A stretch of 46,432 nucleotides of DNA from Lentisphaeria bacterium. Lineage in GTDB: Bacteria > Verrucomicrobiota > Lentisphaeria > Victivallales > Victivallaceae. The DNA is taken from assembly GCA_017504585.1 (NCBI GenBank), contig JAFVQX010000046.1, forward strand, positions 1-46,432. Direction: 5' to 3'. Numbering within the stretch: the stretch's first letter is position 1; every line of letters begins with the position of its first letter. Shown piece after piece: positions 36,343 to 44,880 of the stretch. The notes under the pieces are model-generated. The model was not told where the DNA came from and did not search any database. It saw only the letters and a list, made by a program, of their open reading frames with translations. Made by a program: the position numbers and the translations under genes.

Positions 36343-37341
36343 ATGCTTAAAAATACTCATATCAAGCCCATCACAGGTACTTTTGTCAATATGCTCATTT
36401 CCGACACAGGCATAGTCAATGCCGGATTGAAGGAATGGGAAAACGATTTCAAAATGATGAAGGCAATCGGCATGGATCACTTGTTCGTGATCCGCACCGA
36501 ATGGGAACAAAATGGCCGTCACCTTTCAGCAGAAGATCCCCGCTCCACAACCTGGGAAGAAGATGAATGTTTGCTGGATATGGTTTTCCGTCTGGCAGAT
36601 AAATATGAAATGACCCTGTTTCTCGGCGGGCCGGTAAGTATTACCAATCTGCACAATGGCGACTGGAAAAAAGAGATCGACAATAATAAGCGTTTTTATG
36701 ACCGTGCTATGGCCAAATATGCTCATCACCCTTGTTTGAAAGGGTTGTATGTATCTTTGGAAGCTCTGCCGTGGCATTTCAACTTTCTTGATATCTGTCA
36801 CGGGGTGTTGAAGTATATGCGCAGCAGCTTTCCGGAAATGAAAACCTTTATGTCACCGTCGTTTACCGGAGTGCATGGCGATATGAAAAGCTACTACACC
36901 CCGGAAGAGTGGTGCGATATTTACGGCCGTTACTTTTTTGAACCGGCTGCCGGTTTGCTGGACTACTGTGCCCCGCAGGACACAATAGCCATTCCCGAAT
37001 GCGAAATGGGTAAAATCGGCAGCAATGGTTTGCGTGAATGGTATACCGAAGCAGGAAAACTTTTCACTAAATGCGGTATTGAGTTGTGGAGCAATATAGA
37101 AACATTTCAGCGTCCGTTCCCCGGTCATGGCGAACCCAGTGGTGTTTTCCGTCAATCCGATTATAGGACATTGTATATGAAATTGGCAGAAGCTTCTCCT
37201 CTGGTTGAACGCATTATCACCTATGAATATTTCAGTTGCTTGAGTCCCAACACGGAATGGGGATCCTCACGCAGACTGCTTGCCCGCTACCTGGAAATAC
37301 TTGGCAAAGATCCCGCGATCATTGATGAAATTTTCGGCTGA
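36343..37341 (+). CDS. DUF4434-like TIM-barrel protein
   Basis: 332 residues, no signal peptide. KPITGTFVNML at the start, DHLFVIRTEWEQNG, GLYVSLEALPWHFNF and IELWSNIETFQRPFP are typical of the DUF4434 family, TIM-barrel proteins related to glycoside hydrolases. Glutamates in VSLEALP and SNIETFQ sit at barrel strand ends and are candidate catalytic residues. Role inferred: a further intracellular glycosidase of the locus 3 pathway. It starts 34 bp after GH127 and is followed 11 bp later by the transporter gene. Substrate unknown. Confidence 0.65.
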   Translation: MLKNTHIKPITGTFVNMLISDTGIVNAGLKEWENDFKMMKAIGMDHLFVIRTEWEQNGRHLSAEDPRSTTWEEDECLLDMVFRLADKYEMTLFLGGPVSITNLHNGDWKKEIDNNKRFYDRAMAKYAHHPCLKGLYVSLEALPWHFNFLDICHGVLKYMRSSFPEMKTFMSPSFTGVHGDMKSYYTPEEWCDIYGRYFFEPAAGLLDYCAPQDTIAIPECEMGKIGSNGLREWYTEAGKLFTKCGIELWSNIETFQRPFPGHGEPSGVFRQSDYRTLYMKLAEASPLVERIITYEYFSCLSPNTEWGSSRRLLARYLEILGKDPAIIDEIFG

Positions 37342-37352
37342 AAGATTCTGAT

Positions 37353-39266
37353 ATGGATTTCTTGAAAAAAAACAGTCCTCCCTGTTATCAGGTTTTCGGT
37401 TTAACTTATACGCTGCCGAAAATGCTGATTGCCATGGGATTGATTATGCTCGGGTATGCCGGGTTGTGTATGACCATTTCGGTTACTCCAACCATTGTTA
37501 CACTCAAACTCAAAGAGTTGGGCATTTCATCGACATTGCTAGTTTTTATCACCACCACCATCGGACAGGTATTCAATATGACTGTCTGCCAGTGGGTGAG
37601 TTTTAAAAGCGACCGTTACCGTTCCAAAAGGTGGGGACGGCGTGTGCCGTTTATTTTCTTTACGATGCCTATGATCTGCATAAGCTGGCTGATAATCGGG
37701 TTTTATCGTGAGGAGTCTGAACTGCTCAGCGGAATATTGGCTCCCTTATCAACGTTTTCTGCTGAAACGCTGGCAATAATCGTTATTGCGATCGGCATTA
37801 TCATCTTCAAATTTTTCTATATGTTTGTCGGATCGGTGTTCTATTATATCTACAACGATGTGATACCACCGCAAGTAATGACGCGTTTTACCGGAGCATT
37901 GCAGATAACAGCCTCGATTTCGTCGGCATTGTACAATTATTTCATATTTGAACATACGCTTACGCATATCAAAGAAGTTATGCTGGGCTTTGTGGTGATC
38001 TATGGCGTGCTTATGGGAGCAATGTGTCTGTTCCTTAAAGAACCGCGTTTCCCGGAACCTGAACCAGAGCAAAAGAAGAAAAGCTCCGGGCTGCTGGCTT
38101 TCGGCAAAGAAAGTTTTTCGCACCGTATATATTGGTACAATTTTATTGACACGACCTTTTCAAGTGCAGCTGCCCTCGCTGCTGTGTTTATTGTATTTCA
38201 TCAGCAATCCATGGGATTGACCATGGCAGATATCGGCAATGCCAACGGCACAATAAGTTTAATCCGTACCGGGCTGGCATTTTTTGTGGCATCGGTCGGG
38301 GCTGTAATGATCGACCGATGGCACCCGGTACGAATGGCGGTATTCTTGAAAATATTTATTTTTATAACCGTCTGCTGCGAAACCCGGTGGTTCTTTTTTA
38401 CTCCGCCCGGTCAGGTTTACTGGTGGGTCTATTTGCTTTTTACACTGGGAATGTTTCTCAATATGTTTACCGGTATAGCCGGTATGCCGATGCTTCAGCT
38501 GATGTTGCCCAAATCCCGTTTTGGGCAATTCTGCTCCGCACGGTCATTGATCGCCAGCAGTGCCGGGCTGCTCTTCGGCTTGCTTATGGGCGGATTTTTT
38601 GACTTTTTGAAAATCGGCTTGGATTTGGGCGAAAGAGCTTACCGCGGACTTTATTTCTGGCAGGCAGCCTGCCAGGGGATTGCGATTTTATTCTGTTTGC
38701 TCAACTTCAACCAGTATCGGAAACTGGGTGGGTTCAAAACGTACCGGGCTCCGGCAATATGGGAGCCGGATGGGTATGAAAAAATGGAAATATCCAATGC
38801 ACAGGAGCCCTCTTTGCGGATATTGCGTTGGCTGCTTGCAGGATACGATATGCTTTTCCTGATTACTGTAATCACGCCGGCAGTTCTTGGATATTTCTGG
38901 AGCAAATGGAACACCGGGGCAAGTTCTGTAAATTTGTATTGGGTGATGAATCTGCCGGTAACGGCGATCATAGCTGCTGTGTGGTTGTGGTTGAGGAAGA
39001 AAATAAGCAAAAATATAAAATCCGCATCCCAAGGAATTTCTACCCAGGTACCGCACCACGGGGCTTTGATACTGCTGCTGTTGATGCGAATAATATTTCA
39101 AGCCGTCTTTGTTCTGGAAGCAGTCATGACGATGAAACTTTCTGGCGATGGGACAACTGCCGCCGGTTTGAATGTGTACGAATCAGCAATGGATATACTT
39201 TTGATCGCAGCAATATGGCTGTGTATGAAGTTTGAAGATCCAGTATCTGAAACAGAAAATGTGTAG
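37353..39266 (+). CDS. MFS sugar transporter (GPH/SLC45-like)
   Basis: 637 residues with about 12 or more membrane helices. The loop between helices 2 and 3 has SDRYRSKRWGRRVPFI, the MFS motif A in the form typical of glycoside-cation symporters, and a long central loop (about residues 230-255, acidic/lysine-rich PEPEPEQKKK) separates the two halves. The likely role is cation-coupled import of the oligosaccharide produced outside by DUF4838. It is about 100-150 residues longer than usual because of an extended region near residues 480-560. Last gene of the operon; no strong Shine-Dalgarno sequence, suggesting coupling to the gene 11 bp upstream. Confidence 0.85.
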   Translation: MDFLKKNSPPCYQVFGLTYTLPKMLIAMGLIMLGYAGLCMTISVTPTIVTLKLKELGISSTLLVFITTTIGQVFNMTVCQWVSFKSDRYRSKRWGRRVPFIFFTMPMICISWLIIGFYREESELLSGILAPLSTFSAETLAIIVIAIGIIIFKFFYMFVGSVFYYIYNDVIPPQVMTRFTGALQITASISSALYNYFIFEHTLTHIKEVMLGFVVIYGVLMGAMCLFLKEPRFPEPEPEQKKKSSGLLAFGKESFSHRIYWYNFIDTTFSSAAALAAVFIVFHQQSMGLTMADIGNANGTISLIRTGLAFFVASVGAVMIDRWHPVRMAVFLKIFIFITVCCETRWFFFTPPGQVYWWVYLLFTLGMFLNMFTGIAGMPMLQLMLPKSRFGQFCSARSLIASSAGLLFGLLMGGFFDFLKIGLDLGERAYRGLYFWQAACQGIAILFCLLNFNQYRKLGGFKTYRAPAIWEPDGYEKMEISNAQEPSLRILRWLLAGYDMLFLITVITPAVLGYFWSKWNTGASSVNLYWVMNLPVTAIIAAVWLWLRKKISKNIKSASQGISTQVPHHGALILLLLMRIIFQAVFVLEAVMTMKLSGDGTTAAGLNVYESAMDILLIAAIWLCMKFEDPVSETENV

Positions 39267-39387
39267 ATGAAATGCAAACCGGGCAAAGAATCATCATTAC
39301 AACTGATACCCCCAACTGTGAAATACAAGTATTTTTCTGTTTTGGAACTGTGATTTTTTCTTGTTTATGCAAATACTCTAACATCTT

Positions 39388-39486
39388 ATCCGGAAGTTCA
39401 ACTTCGATAGAAGCGTGATAACTCTGACTGGTGTACTCGCCATCGGCAGGAACTTTTTGGGAATAACTTGCATTGAGTTTCAACAT
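39388..39486 (-). pseudogene. Remnant of a small mobile-element gene
   Basis: The first 33 codons (MLKLNASYSQKVPADGEY, then TSQSYHASIEVELPD) look like the start of a conserved short protein I associate with integrated elements. A good GAGGAG site lies before the ATG. After these codons the frame continues to 39124 only as nonsense over the antisense of the transporter's 3' end. It is read as a gene truncated at the left boundary of the inserted remnant. Product unknown. Confidence 0.45.
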
Positions 39487-39654
39487 AATTTTTTCTCCTC
39501 TTGATTTTTTATCAATTTTGATATATATTAATAAAAGGTTTCGCTGGGAAGTGGAACGCCACGTTTTACCTAACGAAAGCTCTGAATAAACTGCGTTCAG
39601 TTTAGTTCAGCACCTGACGAAGAGTATTAACATAACGCTAATACTCTTTGTTCT

Positions 39655-39915
39655 TCAAATCGCCATGCGGATTCGCTCGATGGCACGGCGGGCTTGGATA
39701 AAATCACGCTCTTTCTGCCGCTGCTGAATCTGCACTTCTTTGACTTTGCGGGAAAGCATTGCCAAATCATCGAAAGCTACTTTCAGTTTGAGATTGAAAG
39801 CTTCAATGCTGTTGCCCAAGTCTTCCAGCGGATTAAGTTCAGTTTCGGGGTGATTGATAGAAACGGGGGCGACCATCTGCACCGGAGCAGATCCGACAGG
39901 TTGAATGTTTCCCAT
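39655..39915 (-). CDS. Small coiled-coil protein of a mobile-element remnant
   Basis: 86 residues. Starts MGNIQPVGSAPVQMVAPVS and continues with a Lys/Arg/Gln-rich helix (KVKEVQIQQRQKERDFIQAR) predicted to form a coiled coil. A perfect AAGGAGG at 39924-39930 is eight bases before this ATG, so this internal ATG is the native start even though the same frame is open back to 40164. Not recognised by family. It lies between two truncated genes on the same strand, in a segment with no relation to the flanking glycan loci. Confidence 0.6.
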   Translation of the reverse strand: MGNIQPVGSAPVQMVAPVSINHPETELNPLEDLGNSIEAFNLKLKVAFDDLAMLSRKVKEVQIQQRQKERDFIQARRAIERIRMAI

Positions 39916-39954
39916 TTTGTTTTCCTCCTTGTTGGGTATGGAATTTGTTTTAAT

Positions 39955-40164
39955 TTTGAATGGCACGCAGAAATTAATCTCAGCATCTGTGAAAGCATCC
40001 ACCGCCACTGAAACCATCTCCACGCCATCCGTAGCCATAGCACAGACCCCACCACCATCACCAACAAACCGCACCGCCCGATACAGTTCCACCGGTGAAG
40101 TCTGCGAAACAACTTTGCCCAGCACCCGCAAGGCATCATTCAAAGTTTTCTTTTCAATTCTCAT
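39955..40164 (-). pseudogene. Sliding-clamp (DnaN-like) N-terminal fragment
   Basis: About 70 codons: MRIEKKTLNDALRVLGKVVS, VELYRAVRFVGDGG, then CAMATDGVEMVSV. This resembles the first domain of a DNA polymerase III beta clamp (helix L-x-x-AL-x-x-LGKVV, then a T-D-G strand turn). A full clamp has about 370 residues; here the domain ends at CVPFK and runs in frame into the leader and Shine-Dalgarno region of the next gene, as if an internal deletion had joined them. The mobile-element origin is inferred; chromosomal dnaN is expected elsewhere. Confidence 0.5.
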
Positions 40165-40197
40165 ATTTACCTCCCATATTGGTTAGAGTTTAAAGAC

Positions 40198-40232
40198 AAA
40201 AAGCCCCGCCGATCCTGAAGGATCAGCAGGGC
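40198..40232 (-). terminator. Orphan intrinsic terminator on the - strand
   Basis: GATCC/GGATC and flanking GC-rich arms (40203-40215 with 40220-40232) form a hairpin followed on the - strand by five T residues. No - strand gene lies upstream to be terminated, so it marks the former right end of the decayed element or insulates it from the SGNH promoter side. The rest of 40233-40416 holds no gene. Confidence 0.55.
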
Positions 40233-40416
40233 AGGTTATTGATCGTGGACTTATTCCACTATAGTGATATATAACTCAAATTTTTTGAATGACAAGGTAA
40301 TATCGTCGCAATTTGAATAAGTATTTATAACCGTGTTACCGTAATACAATAAACTTATGTGTAACTTGAATATGTGCGGCACTTTACATGCAATAAACAA
40401 TTTGCATCCGGATAAT

Positions 40417-40445
40417 TTGACAAATATTATTGTTTTGTATACATT
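40417..40445 (+). promoter_or_regulatory. Promoter of locus 4 with overlapping TTGTATACA box
   Basis: TTGACA at 40417-40422 and TACATT at 40440-40445 with a 17-bp spacer (TATACA at 40438 with 15 bp is an alternative). The -10 area overlaps TTGTATACA (40435-40443), which resembles TTGTAAACA downstream of the GntR gene's promoter at 43850-43858 and TTGTATCCA at 41334-41342 before the PHP gene. These are candidate operators of the locus regulator. Confidence 0.5.
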
Positions 40446-40481
40446 ATAGAAAATTCAACTTTAATCAATGGAGTGCAAATT

Positions 40482-41159
40482 ATGAAAAAGTTTTTTATCG
40501 GGTTGAGTCTGGCTATTGTTTTTCTGATCGGTTTTGCTGCTTGCTGCGATGAACTGCGGATTTCGATTTTAGGCGACAGCTACTCTACTTATCAGGGATG
40601 GATCCCCAAGGGGCATTGGGCTTGGTATCCACGCTCGAATAATGCCAATGATGTCAAAAAAGCGGAAGATTGCTGGTGGTATCTGGTAATCAAAGTTTTG
40701 AATGGGAAATTGGAAAAAAATGAATCTTTAAGCGGTTCTACCATTTGCTATACCGGTTATCAGGGCAAAGATGCCAGCCGCACCAGTTTTGTGGAACGGG
40801 CTTACCGGCTGGGAAAACCGGATTTGATTTTTATTTTCGGGGCAACCAACGACAGCTGGGCAAATGTGCCCATCGGCGAATACAAATATGAAAACTGGAG
40901 CAAACAGGATTTGTATTCATTCCGCCCGGCTATGGCAAAAATGTTGTTTGAGATAAAAGAACGTCATCCGGAAGCCAAAGTATTCTTTCTGCTCAATGAT
41001 AAGCTGAAAGATGTTATCAACCAATCAGTACACAATATCTGCAAATACTACAATATACCGTGCATTGATCTGAAAGATATTGATAAGCAAAGCCGTCACC
41101 CATCGATCAAGGGTATGAAGCAGATCGCCGATCAGGTGATTGAATCGGTAAAGAAATAA
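40482..41159 (+). CDS. SGNH/GDSL-like hydrolase, probable lipoprotein
   Basis: 225 residues. Residues 1-20 are an export signal ending in GFAAC, a fair lipobox with Cys21. The SGNH signatures are ILGDSYSTYQ (Ser33), FGATNDSW (Asn123) and SRHPSIKG (His206). The family are esterases or acetyl/acyl hydrolases; deacetylation of a surface-bound glycan is a reasonable inference. A GTG at 40473 opens the frame, but the ATG at 40482 with GGAG at 40469-40472 is preferred. It is followed by a terminator, so it forms its own transcript next to the PHP and acyltransferase-like genes. Confidence 0.8.
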   Translation: MKKFFIGLSLAIVFLIGFAACCDELRISILGDSYSTYQGWIPKGHWAWYPRSNNANDVKKAEDCWWYLVIKVLNGKLEKNESLSGSTICYTGYQGKDASRTSFVERAYRLGKPDLIFIFGATNDSWANVPIGEYKYENWSKQDLYSFRPAMAKMLFEIKERHPEAKVFFLLNDKLKDVINQSVHNICKYYNIPCIDLKDIDKQSRHPSIKGMKQIADQVIESVKK

Positions 41160-41181
41160 GTTTTAAGTTTCAATAAAGTTT

Positions 41182-41222
41182 ACTGCCTGCTGAAAAATCT
41201 CTTGTTTCGGCAGGCAGTTTTT
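41182..41222 (+). terminator. Intrinsic terminator of the SGNH hydrolase gene
   Basis: ACTGCCTGC at 41182-41190 pairs with GCAGGCAGT at 41210-41218, extended by GAAA/TTTC, and five T residues follow. The remaining 150 bp up to the PHP gene contain the TTGTATCCA box at 41334-41342 and a GGAG before the start, and no gene. Confidence 0.85.
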
Positions 41223-41371
41223 GCTGGCTGCTTATAAGTTTGATGCCCGGAGTAGCAGGTACTTTACACCACAAGCCGCTTTTCGGCACAGTTTGGTTTT
41301 TTTCGGTAGAAAAAAAACATTTTGCGATTTATATTGTATCCATAAACAACAGAAATTGCAGGAGATGATTT

Positions 41372-42487
41372 ATGAATACAGCAGAACGCAATCGCAATCC
41401 GTACGCCAATGTTGACTGGCAGAAAGTTCATCGGGTGCAGGGTTCCACCCATGCCCATTGCCAGAATGCGGATATTTTTAAAAGTTACATCGAACAGGGT
41501 ATGGAGTTTGCCACCTTCAGCAACTATTACCCCAGCACTCCCACTTGGCCCATCCGGGAGATTTACGAAAATGATTCGCGTCTTAAACAGGCAAGTTATT
41601 TCCGCAACCGCAAATTTGTGGATGAAGAACTGGATTTCCGCAAGTTTTTTGCTGAACACGGTCTTGATGTTTCGCAGCTGCCGACCGATCGGGGGGAACG
41701 CAAATATCCGGATCCGCCGGAAGGGTTTATGGAAGCACCTAACGCCGAACACGCATGGTTTTCGGATTACAATGTATATTTGCACATCTGTTCGGTAGGT
41801 TCTATGCTGACGACCAATATGGATAAGAAAAATGCCGGATTGCTCAAGGAATACGGCTTTGAACTCGGCTGCCCGATCCCGTGGCGTGAAGCATTTGATC
41901 TGATGCTCGATAAACTCATTATTCCCGATGGCGGCGGCATTACCATCAATCACCCTAACTGGTCGCACTTGCCGACCAAAGATATTTGTGATATGCTCGA
42001 CCATGATCCCCGGGTGTTGGGTATTGAGGTGTTCAGCAACGATGCCGATGAGTCTTACTCCGGACAGGCGGAACCGGTATGGGATGCCGTTTTAAGTACC
42101 GGAAGGCAGTGCTTCGGCTTCTGTGTGCAGGATCATTTGCATAATCAGTGGAAGGGCAGAAGTATTCTGCTGGTTGACGAGCGGACTCCGGAAGCTTGTT
42201 TGCGTGCCTACCGGGAAGGCAGATTTTACGGAGCAGTGCTGGGCAAGGGGTTGAGTTTTGACTTTATTCATTGGGATGGCGAAAACTTCCACGCCCGTTG
42301 TGATCGGGGCGGATGTCTGCTGCAGTTGATGAGCAAAGTCGGGGTGGCGGAGGAGTATTTCAAGAGTTCTGAAGCTCATTTTACCGTCAAGCCCGAAGAC
42401 CGTGCCAAGCATGGATTTTTGCGGTTGACTGCTTTTTGCGAAGCTACCGGCGAAAAACTTTATGCCCAACCGATCATGCTGGATTAA
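41372..42487 (+). CDS. PHP-domain-like metal-dependent hydrolase
   Basis: 371 residues, soluble. GSTHAHC near residue 25, GITINHPNW near 192, GIEVFSND near 215 and CVQDHLHN near 250 line up with the metal-binding histidines and acidic residues of the PHP (polymerase and histidinol phosphatase) fold as found in free-standing predicted phosphoesterases. The first motif is THAH where the family usually has THxHT. The C-terminal 90 residues are a separate beta-rich region. Substrate unknown. CAGGAG precedes the ATG. The acyltransferase-like gene starts 15 bp downstream. Confidence 0.65.
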   Translation: MNTAERNRNPYANVDWQKVHRVQGSTHAHCQNADIFKSYIEQGMEFATFSNYYPSTPTWPIREIYENDSRLKQASYFRNRKFVDEELDFRKFFAEHGLDVSQLPTDRGERKYPDPPEGFMEAPNAEHAWFSDYNVYLHICSVGSMLTTNMDKKNAGLLKEYGFELGCPIPWREAFDLMLDKLIIPDGGGITINHPNWSHLPTKDICDMLDHDPRVLGIEVFSNDADESYSGQAEPVWDAVLSTGRQCFGFCVQDHLHNQWKGRSILLVDERTPEACLRAYREGRFYGAVLGKGLSFDFIHWDGENFHARCDRGGCLLQLMSKVGVAEEYFKSSEAHFTVKPEDRAKHGFLRLTAFCEATGEKLYAQPIMLD

Positions 42488-42502
42488 AACAGGGTATTGT
42501 TT

Positions 42503-43819
42503 ATGCAACTTGAAGCGTTGAAAAAACACTATGCCTTGAGCGATGAAACTGCTGATTTCATGCTGCAATACGGTTATGCCGAAGCCGAACAGAATTTCTG
42601 TTGGCCGCCCAGAAAACTGAATGCGGAGCTGCTGGAAAAGCGTTGGCAGCTGTTGGGGTTGTCCGGCAGCTCTCAAGAGGTGCAGATGGTTTTGCAGGAA
42701 GCGGGAAAAAGTGAATATTTTCAGCATATTTTCAACTATCTTTATTACTACTGGTATGAGTTTGAAAATGCTTTGATTTACGATCACACTTTGCCGGGTA
42801 TGCACCAATGTCTGGATGATGCTCAAAAAGTCGGTTTGCTGGAGCTGGGTATGGCAATCGCCGGTTGTGCGAGTATTGAGAAAAAGTTTTCCAAACTTGG
42901 TTTGCCGGAAAAATATGCAGAAAATGCCATTATGCGAATCGCTGAAGATACCCGTCTTTACAGCAGCCGTACCGGTTATCTGGCATATCCGACCAGTTCC
43001 CATCACTGGATGCGGTGGTATGTGGAAGGCAAGCTTTTCCGCATCGGGCGGCTGGAATACACCACTGACCGGGAGGCAATGAAGCTGGCTCCTTATGTAT
43101 ACAAGCACAAAACCTCCGGCCAAGTCATTGCCCTCTGCCGGGAAAACTGGCGGCTTGACCGCAATGGCTGGCAGCTCTGGCGGGATTACCCGGATGAAGA
43201 ACCCTACTGTGTAACAACTTTTGAAGAAAATGACTCTTTTGTGCAAGGTACCCCCATAGATCCCGCCGGTTTTGCCGAAGTGGATAAAACCGCTGTGCTG
43301 GATAAAAGCGAGTTTGAATTGCTTTGGCTTGACAGCGACTTGGTGCCGGATATACACATTCCGCCGGGGGGCGGCATGACGGTCGAACGCTGCGAAGAAT
43401 CTTTGAAAGATGCAATCAAGTTTTTTAAGCAATATCTGAAATGCGAACCCAAAGCCTTCACCTGTTTTTCGTGGGTGTTTAATCCGGATTTATGCCAGGT
43501 TCTGCCGGAATCGAACATGGCAAAGTTTATGCACAATGTCTATCTGACGCCGCAGTCAGGCTCCAGCTTGTCCGGTTTGAGTTTTGTTTTCGGCAAAAGC
43601 GATAAAAATTGGAGTGATTACCCTGCCGAAAATTCCCTGCAAAAGGCATTTCATACTTTGCGTAAACAAGGCAAGCGGCTCAAGATGGGCGGCATGTTTA
43701 TTGAGGCAGCAGGCATCAGTAATTTCAATACCAATTATTATTGCTGTAAATATCAGGAACTGCATGGCACTTTACACGGCAAAGAGGTTTTCCAATACAA
43801 AGATGTTTCAAAGGATTGA
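42503..43819 (+). CDS. Acyltransferase-like protein (NAT_N / GNAT_C type, DUF5596)
   Basis: 438 residues, soluble. The N-terminal helical part (about 1-130, HYALSDETADFMLQYGY and the LGMAIAGC area) and the C-terminal part with VPDIHIPPGGGMTVERCEES and FTCFSWVFNPDLCQVLPESN match the two-domain acyltransferase proteins formerly called DUF5596, with a GNAT-like C-terminal domain. Acetyl or acyl transfer is inferred from fold only; the acceptor is unknown. A TTG at 42497 opens the frame, but the ATG at 42503 is preferred. Its last codons contain the -35 box of the next promoter. Often seen beside PHP-type and sugar-processing genes in related gut bacteria, as far as I recall. Confidence 0.6.
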   Translation: MQLEALKKHYALSDETADFMLQYGYAEAEQNFCWPPRKLNAELLEKRWQLLGLSGSSQEVQMVLQEAGKSEYFQHIFNYLYYYWYEFENALIYDHTLPGMHQCLDDAQKVGLLELGMAIAGCASIEKKFSKLGLPEKYAENAIMRIAEDTRLYSSRTGYLAYPTSSHHWMRWYVEGKLFRIGRLEYTTDREAMKLAPYVYKHKTSGQVIALCRENWRLDRNGWQLWRDYPDEEPYCVTTFEENDSFVQGTPIDPAGFAEVDKTAVLDKSEFELLWLDSDLVPDIHIPPGGGMTVERCEESLKDAIKFFKQYLKCEPKAFTCFSWVFNPDLCQVLPESNMAKFMHNVYLTPQSGSSLSGLSFVFGKSDKNWSDYPAENSLQKAFHTLRKQGKRLKMGGMFIEAAGISNFNTNYYCCKYQELHGTLHGKEVFQYKDVSKD

Positions 43820-43859
43820 CAAGAGTGTAAAGTTGATTTATAATCTATTTTGTAAACAA
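43816..43859 (+). promoter_or_regulatory. Consensus promoter and operator-like box of the gntR gene
   Basis: TTGACA at 43816-43821 and TATAAT at 43839-43844 are exactly 17 bp apart, a perfect sigma-70 match. The -35 box overlaps the last codons of the upstream gene. The predicted start point falls in TTGTAAACAA (43850-43859), a partly symmetrical box that would block transcription when bound, as expected for an autorepressing GntR protein. Confidence 0.75.
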
Positions 43860-43873
43860 GGGAAAAGAGTTAT

Positions 43874-44863
43874 ATGGCAGCAGAAAAATACAGCATTATT
43901 GCCGAGGAGCTGAAAACACGCATCCTTTCGGGTTGTTATATTGACCGTTTTCCTGCCGCCGTAACATTGGAAGCTGAATACGGTGTCAGCAGCCGGACTA
44001 TGGCAAAGGTTTATGCCCGGCTGAAAAGTGAAGGTTTGATCGAAACTACCCCCATGGGCAGTTTTGTAAGTAAAGAGTACCAATTGCCTGCCGACGGCAG
44101 AGTGATCTTGCTTTTTATCAACGGCCCGCATGAGTTGCCGCTGGGGGAAGATGTGCTGTATAACACCTTCCGCAACGAAGTAAAACATGCAGGATTTTTC
44201 CTTTGTCTGAACGATGAACACGATCCTGATTATGAAACATTGATCAAAAAATTGTCGCCGGTGGGAGTCGCATTCGCCTATTCCAGCTGGAACCCGGAAG
44301 CCGGAATGATTTTTGATAAATACAACATTCCGCAAATAGCAATGAACTGGTTTGGCGAACAATACAATGTCGATTGCGTGGATGGCGATTGGGAGTATAT
44401 ACTCGATCAACTGGCAAATCAGCTGGTAAAACGCAATTACCGGAAAGTTGGGCTGCAGCTGAATCCGGAACGGAACAGTTTTATTTCCTGCCGCTATCAG
44501 AAAAATTTGAGCGATTGGAAAAAGATCATTGCCCGCTACGGAATTACCGATTACGGCAATGCGTGGCACAATATGATGTGTGATGAACCGCCGGAAGTGA
44601 TCATATCGTTTGGCGAGCCGGTTTACAAAGAACTGCACGACTTTTACAGTCAGCGTAATCTGCAGTTGAATATAGTGAATCTGAACAGGGAAATACCCGA
44701 AGAAAAAGAGATTTATTGGCGTTATATCGGTTTTGATTACAGAGTCATTGCTGTTGAGGGGTGGAAGATGCTTAATATGCTGATCAACAAACAACAACTG
44801 CCGGAGCGGAGAAAACTGATCAAATTCCCCAGCCGGATACTTTTTAACAACACTCAGGAATAA
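43874..44863 (+). CDS. GntR/LacI-type (AraR-like) transcriptional regulator
   Basis: 329 residues. Residues 1-70 form a GntR winged helix (YSIIAEELKTRILSGCYIDR; VSSRTMAKVYARLKSEGLIE). The remainder (about 75-329) is a periplasmic-binding-protein-like sugar-sensing domain as in LacI and AraR. The likely effector is a sugar or sugar derivative handled by locus 4; the protein probably represses its own promoter and the SGNH and PHP promoters through TTGTAWACA-like boxes (inference). The kinase gene follows 17 bp downstream in the same transcript. Confidence 0.85.
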   Translation: MAAEKYSIIAEELKTRILSGCYIDRFPAAVTLEAEYGVSSRTMAKVYARLKSEGLIETTPMGSFVSKEYQLPADGRVILLFINGPHELPLGEDVLYNTFRNEVKHAGFFLCLNDEHDPDYETLIKKLSPVGVAFAYSSWNPEAGMIFDKYNIPQIAMNWFGEQYNVDCVDGDWEYILDQLANQLVKRNYRKVGLQLNPERNSFISCRYQKNLSDWKKIIARYGITDYGNAWHNMMCDEPPEVIISFGEPVYKELHDFYSQRNLQLNIVNLNREIPEEKEIYWRYIGFDYRVIAVEGWKMLNMLINKQQLPERRKLIKFPSRILFNNTQE

Positions 44864-44880
44864 GCAGGAGCAAACAGTTT

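Noticed and set aside
42092..43432. 446-codon open frame on the - strand
   Set aside because: Antisense shadow spanning parts of the PHP and acyltransferase-like genes.
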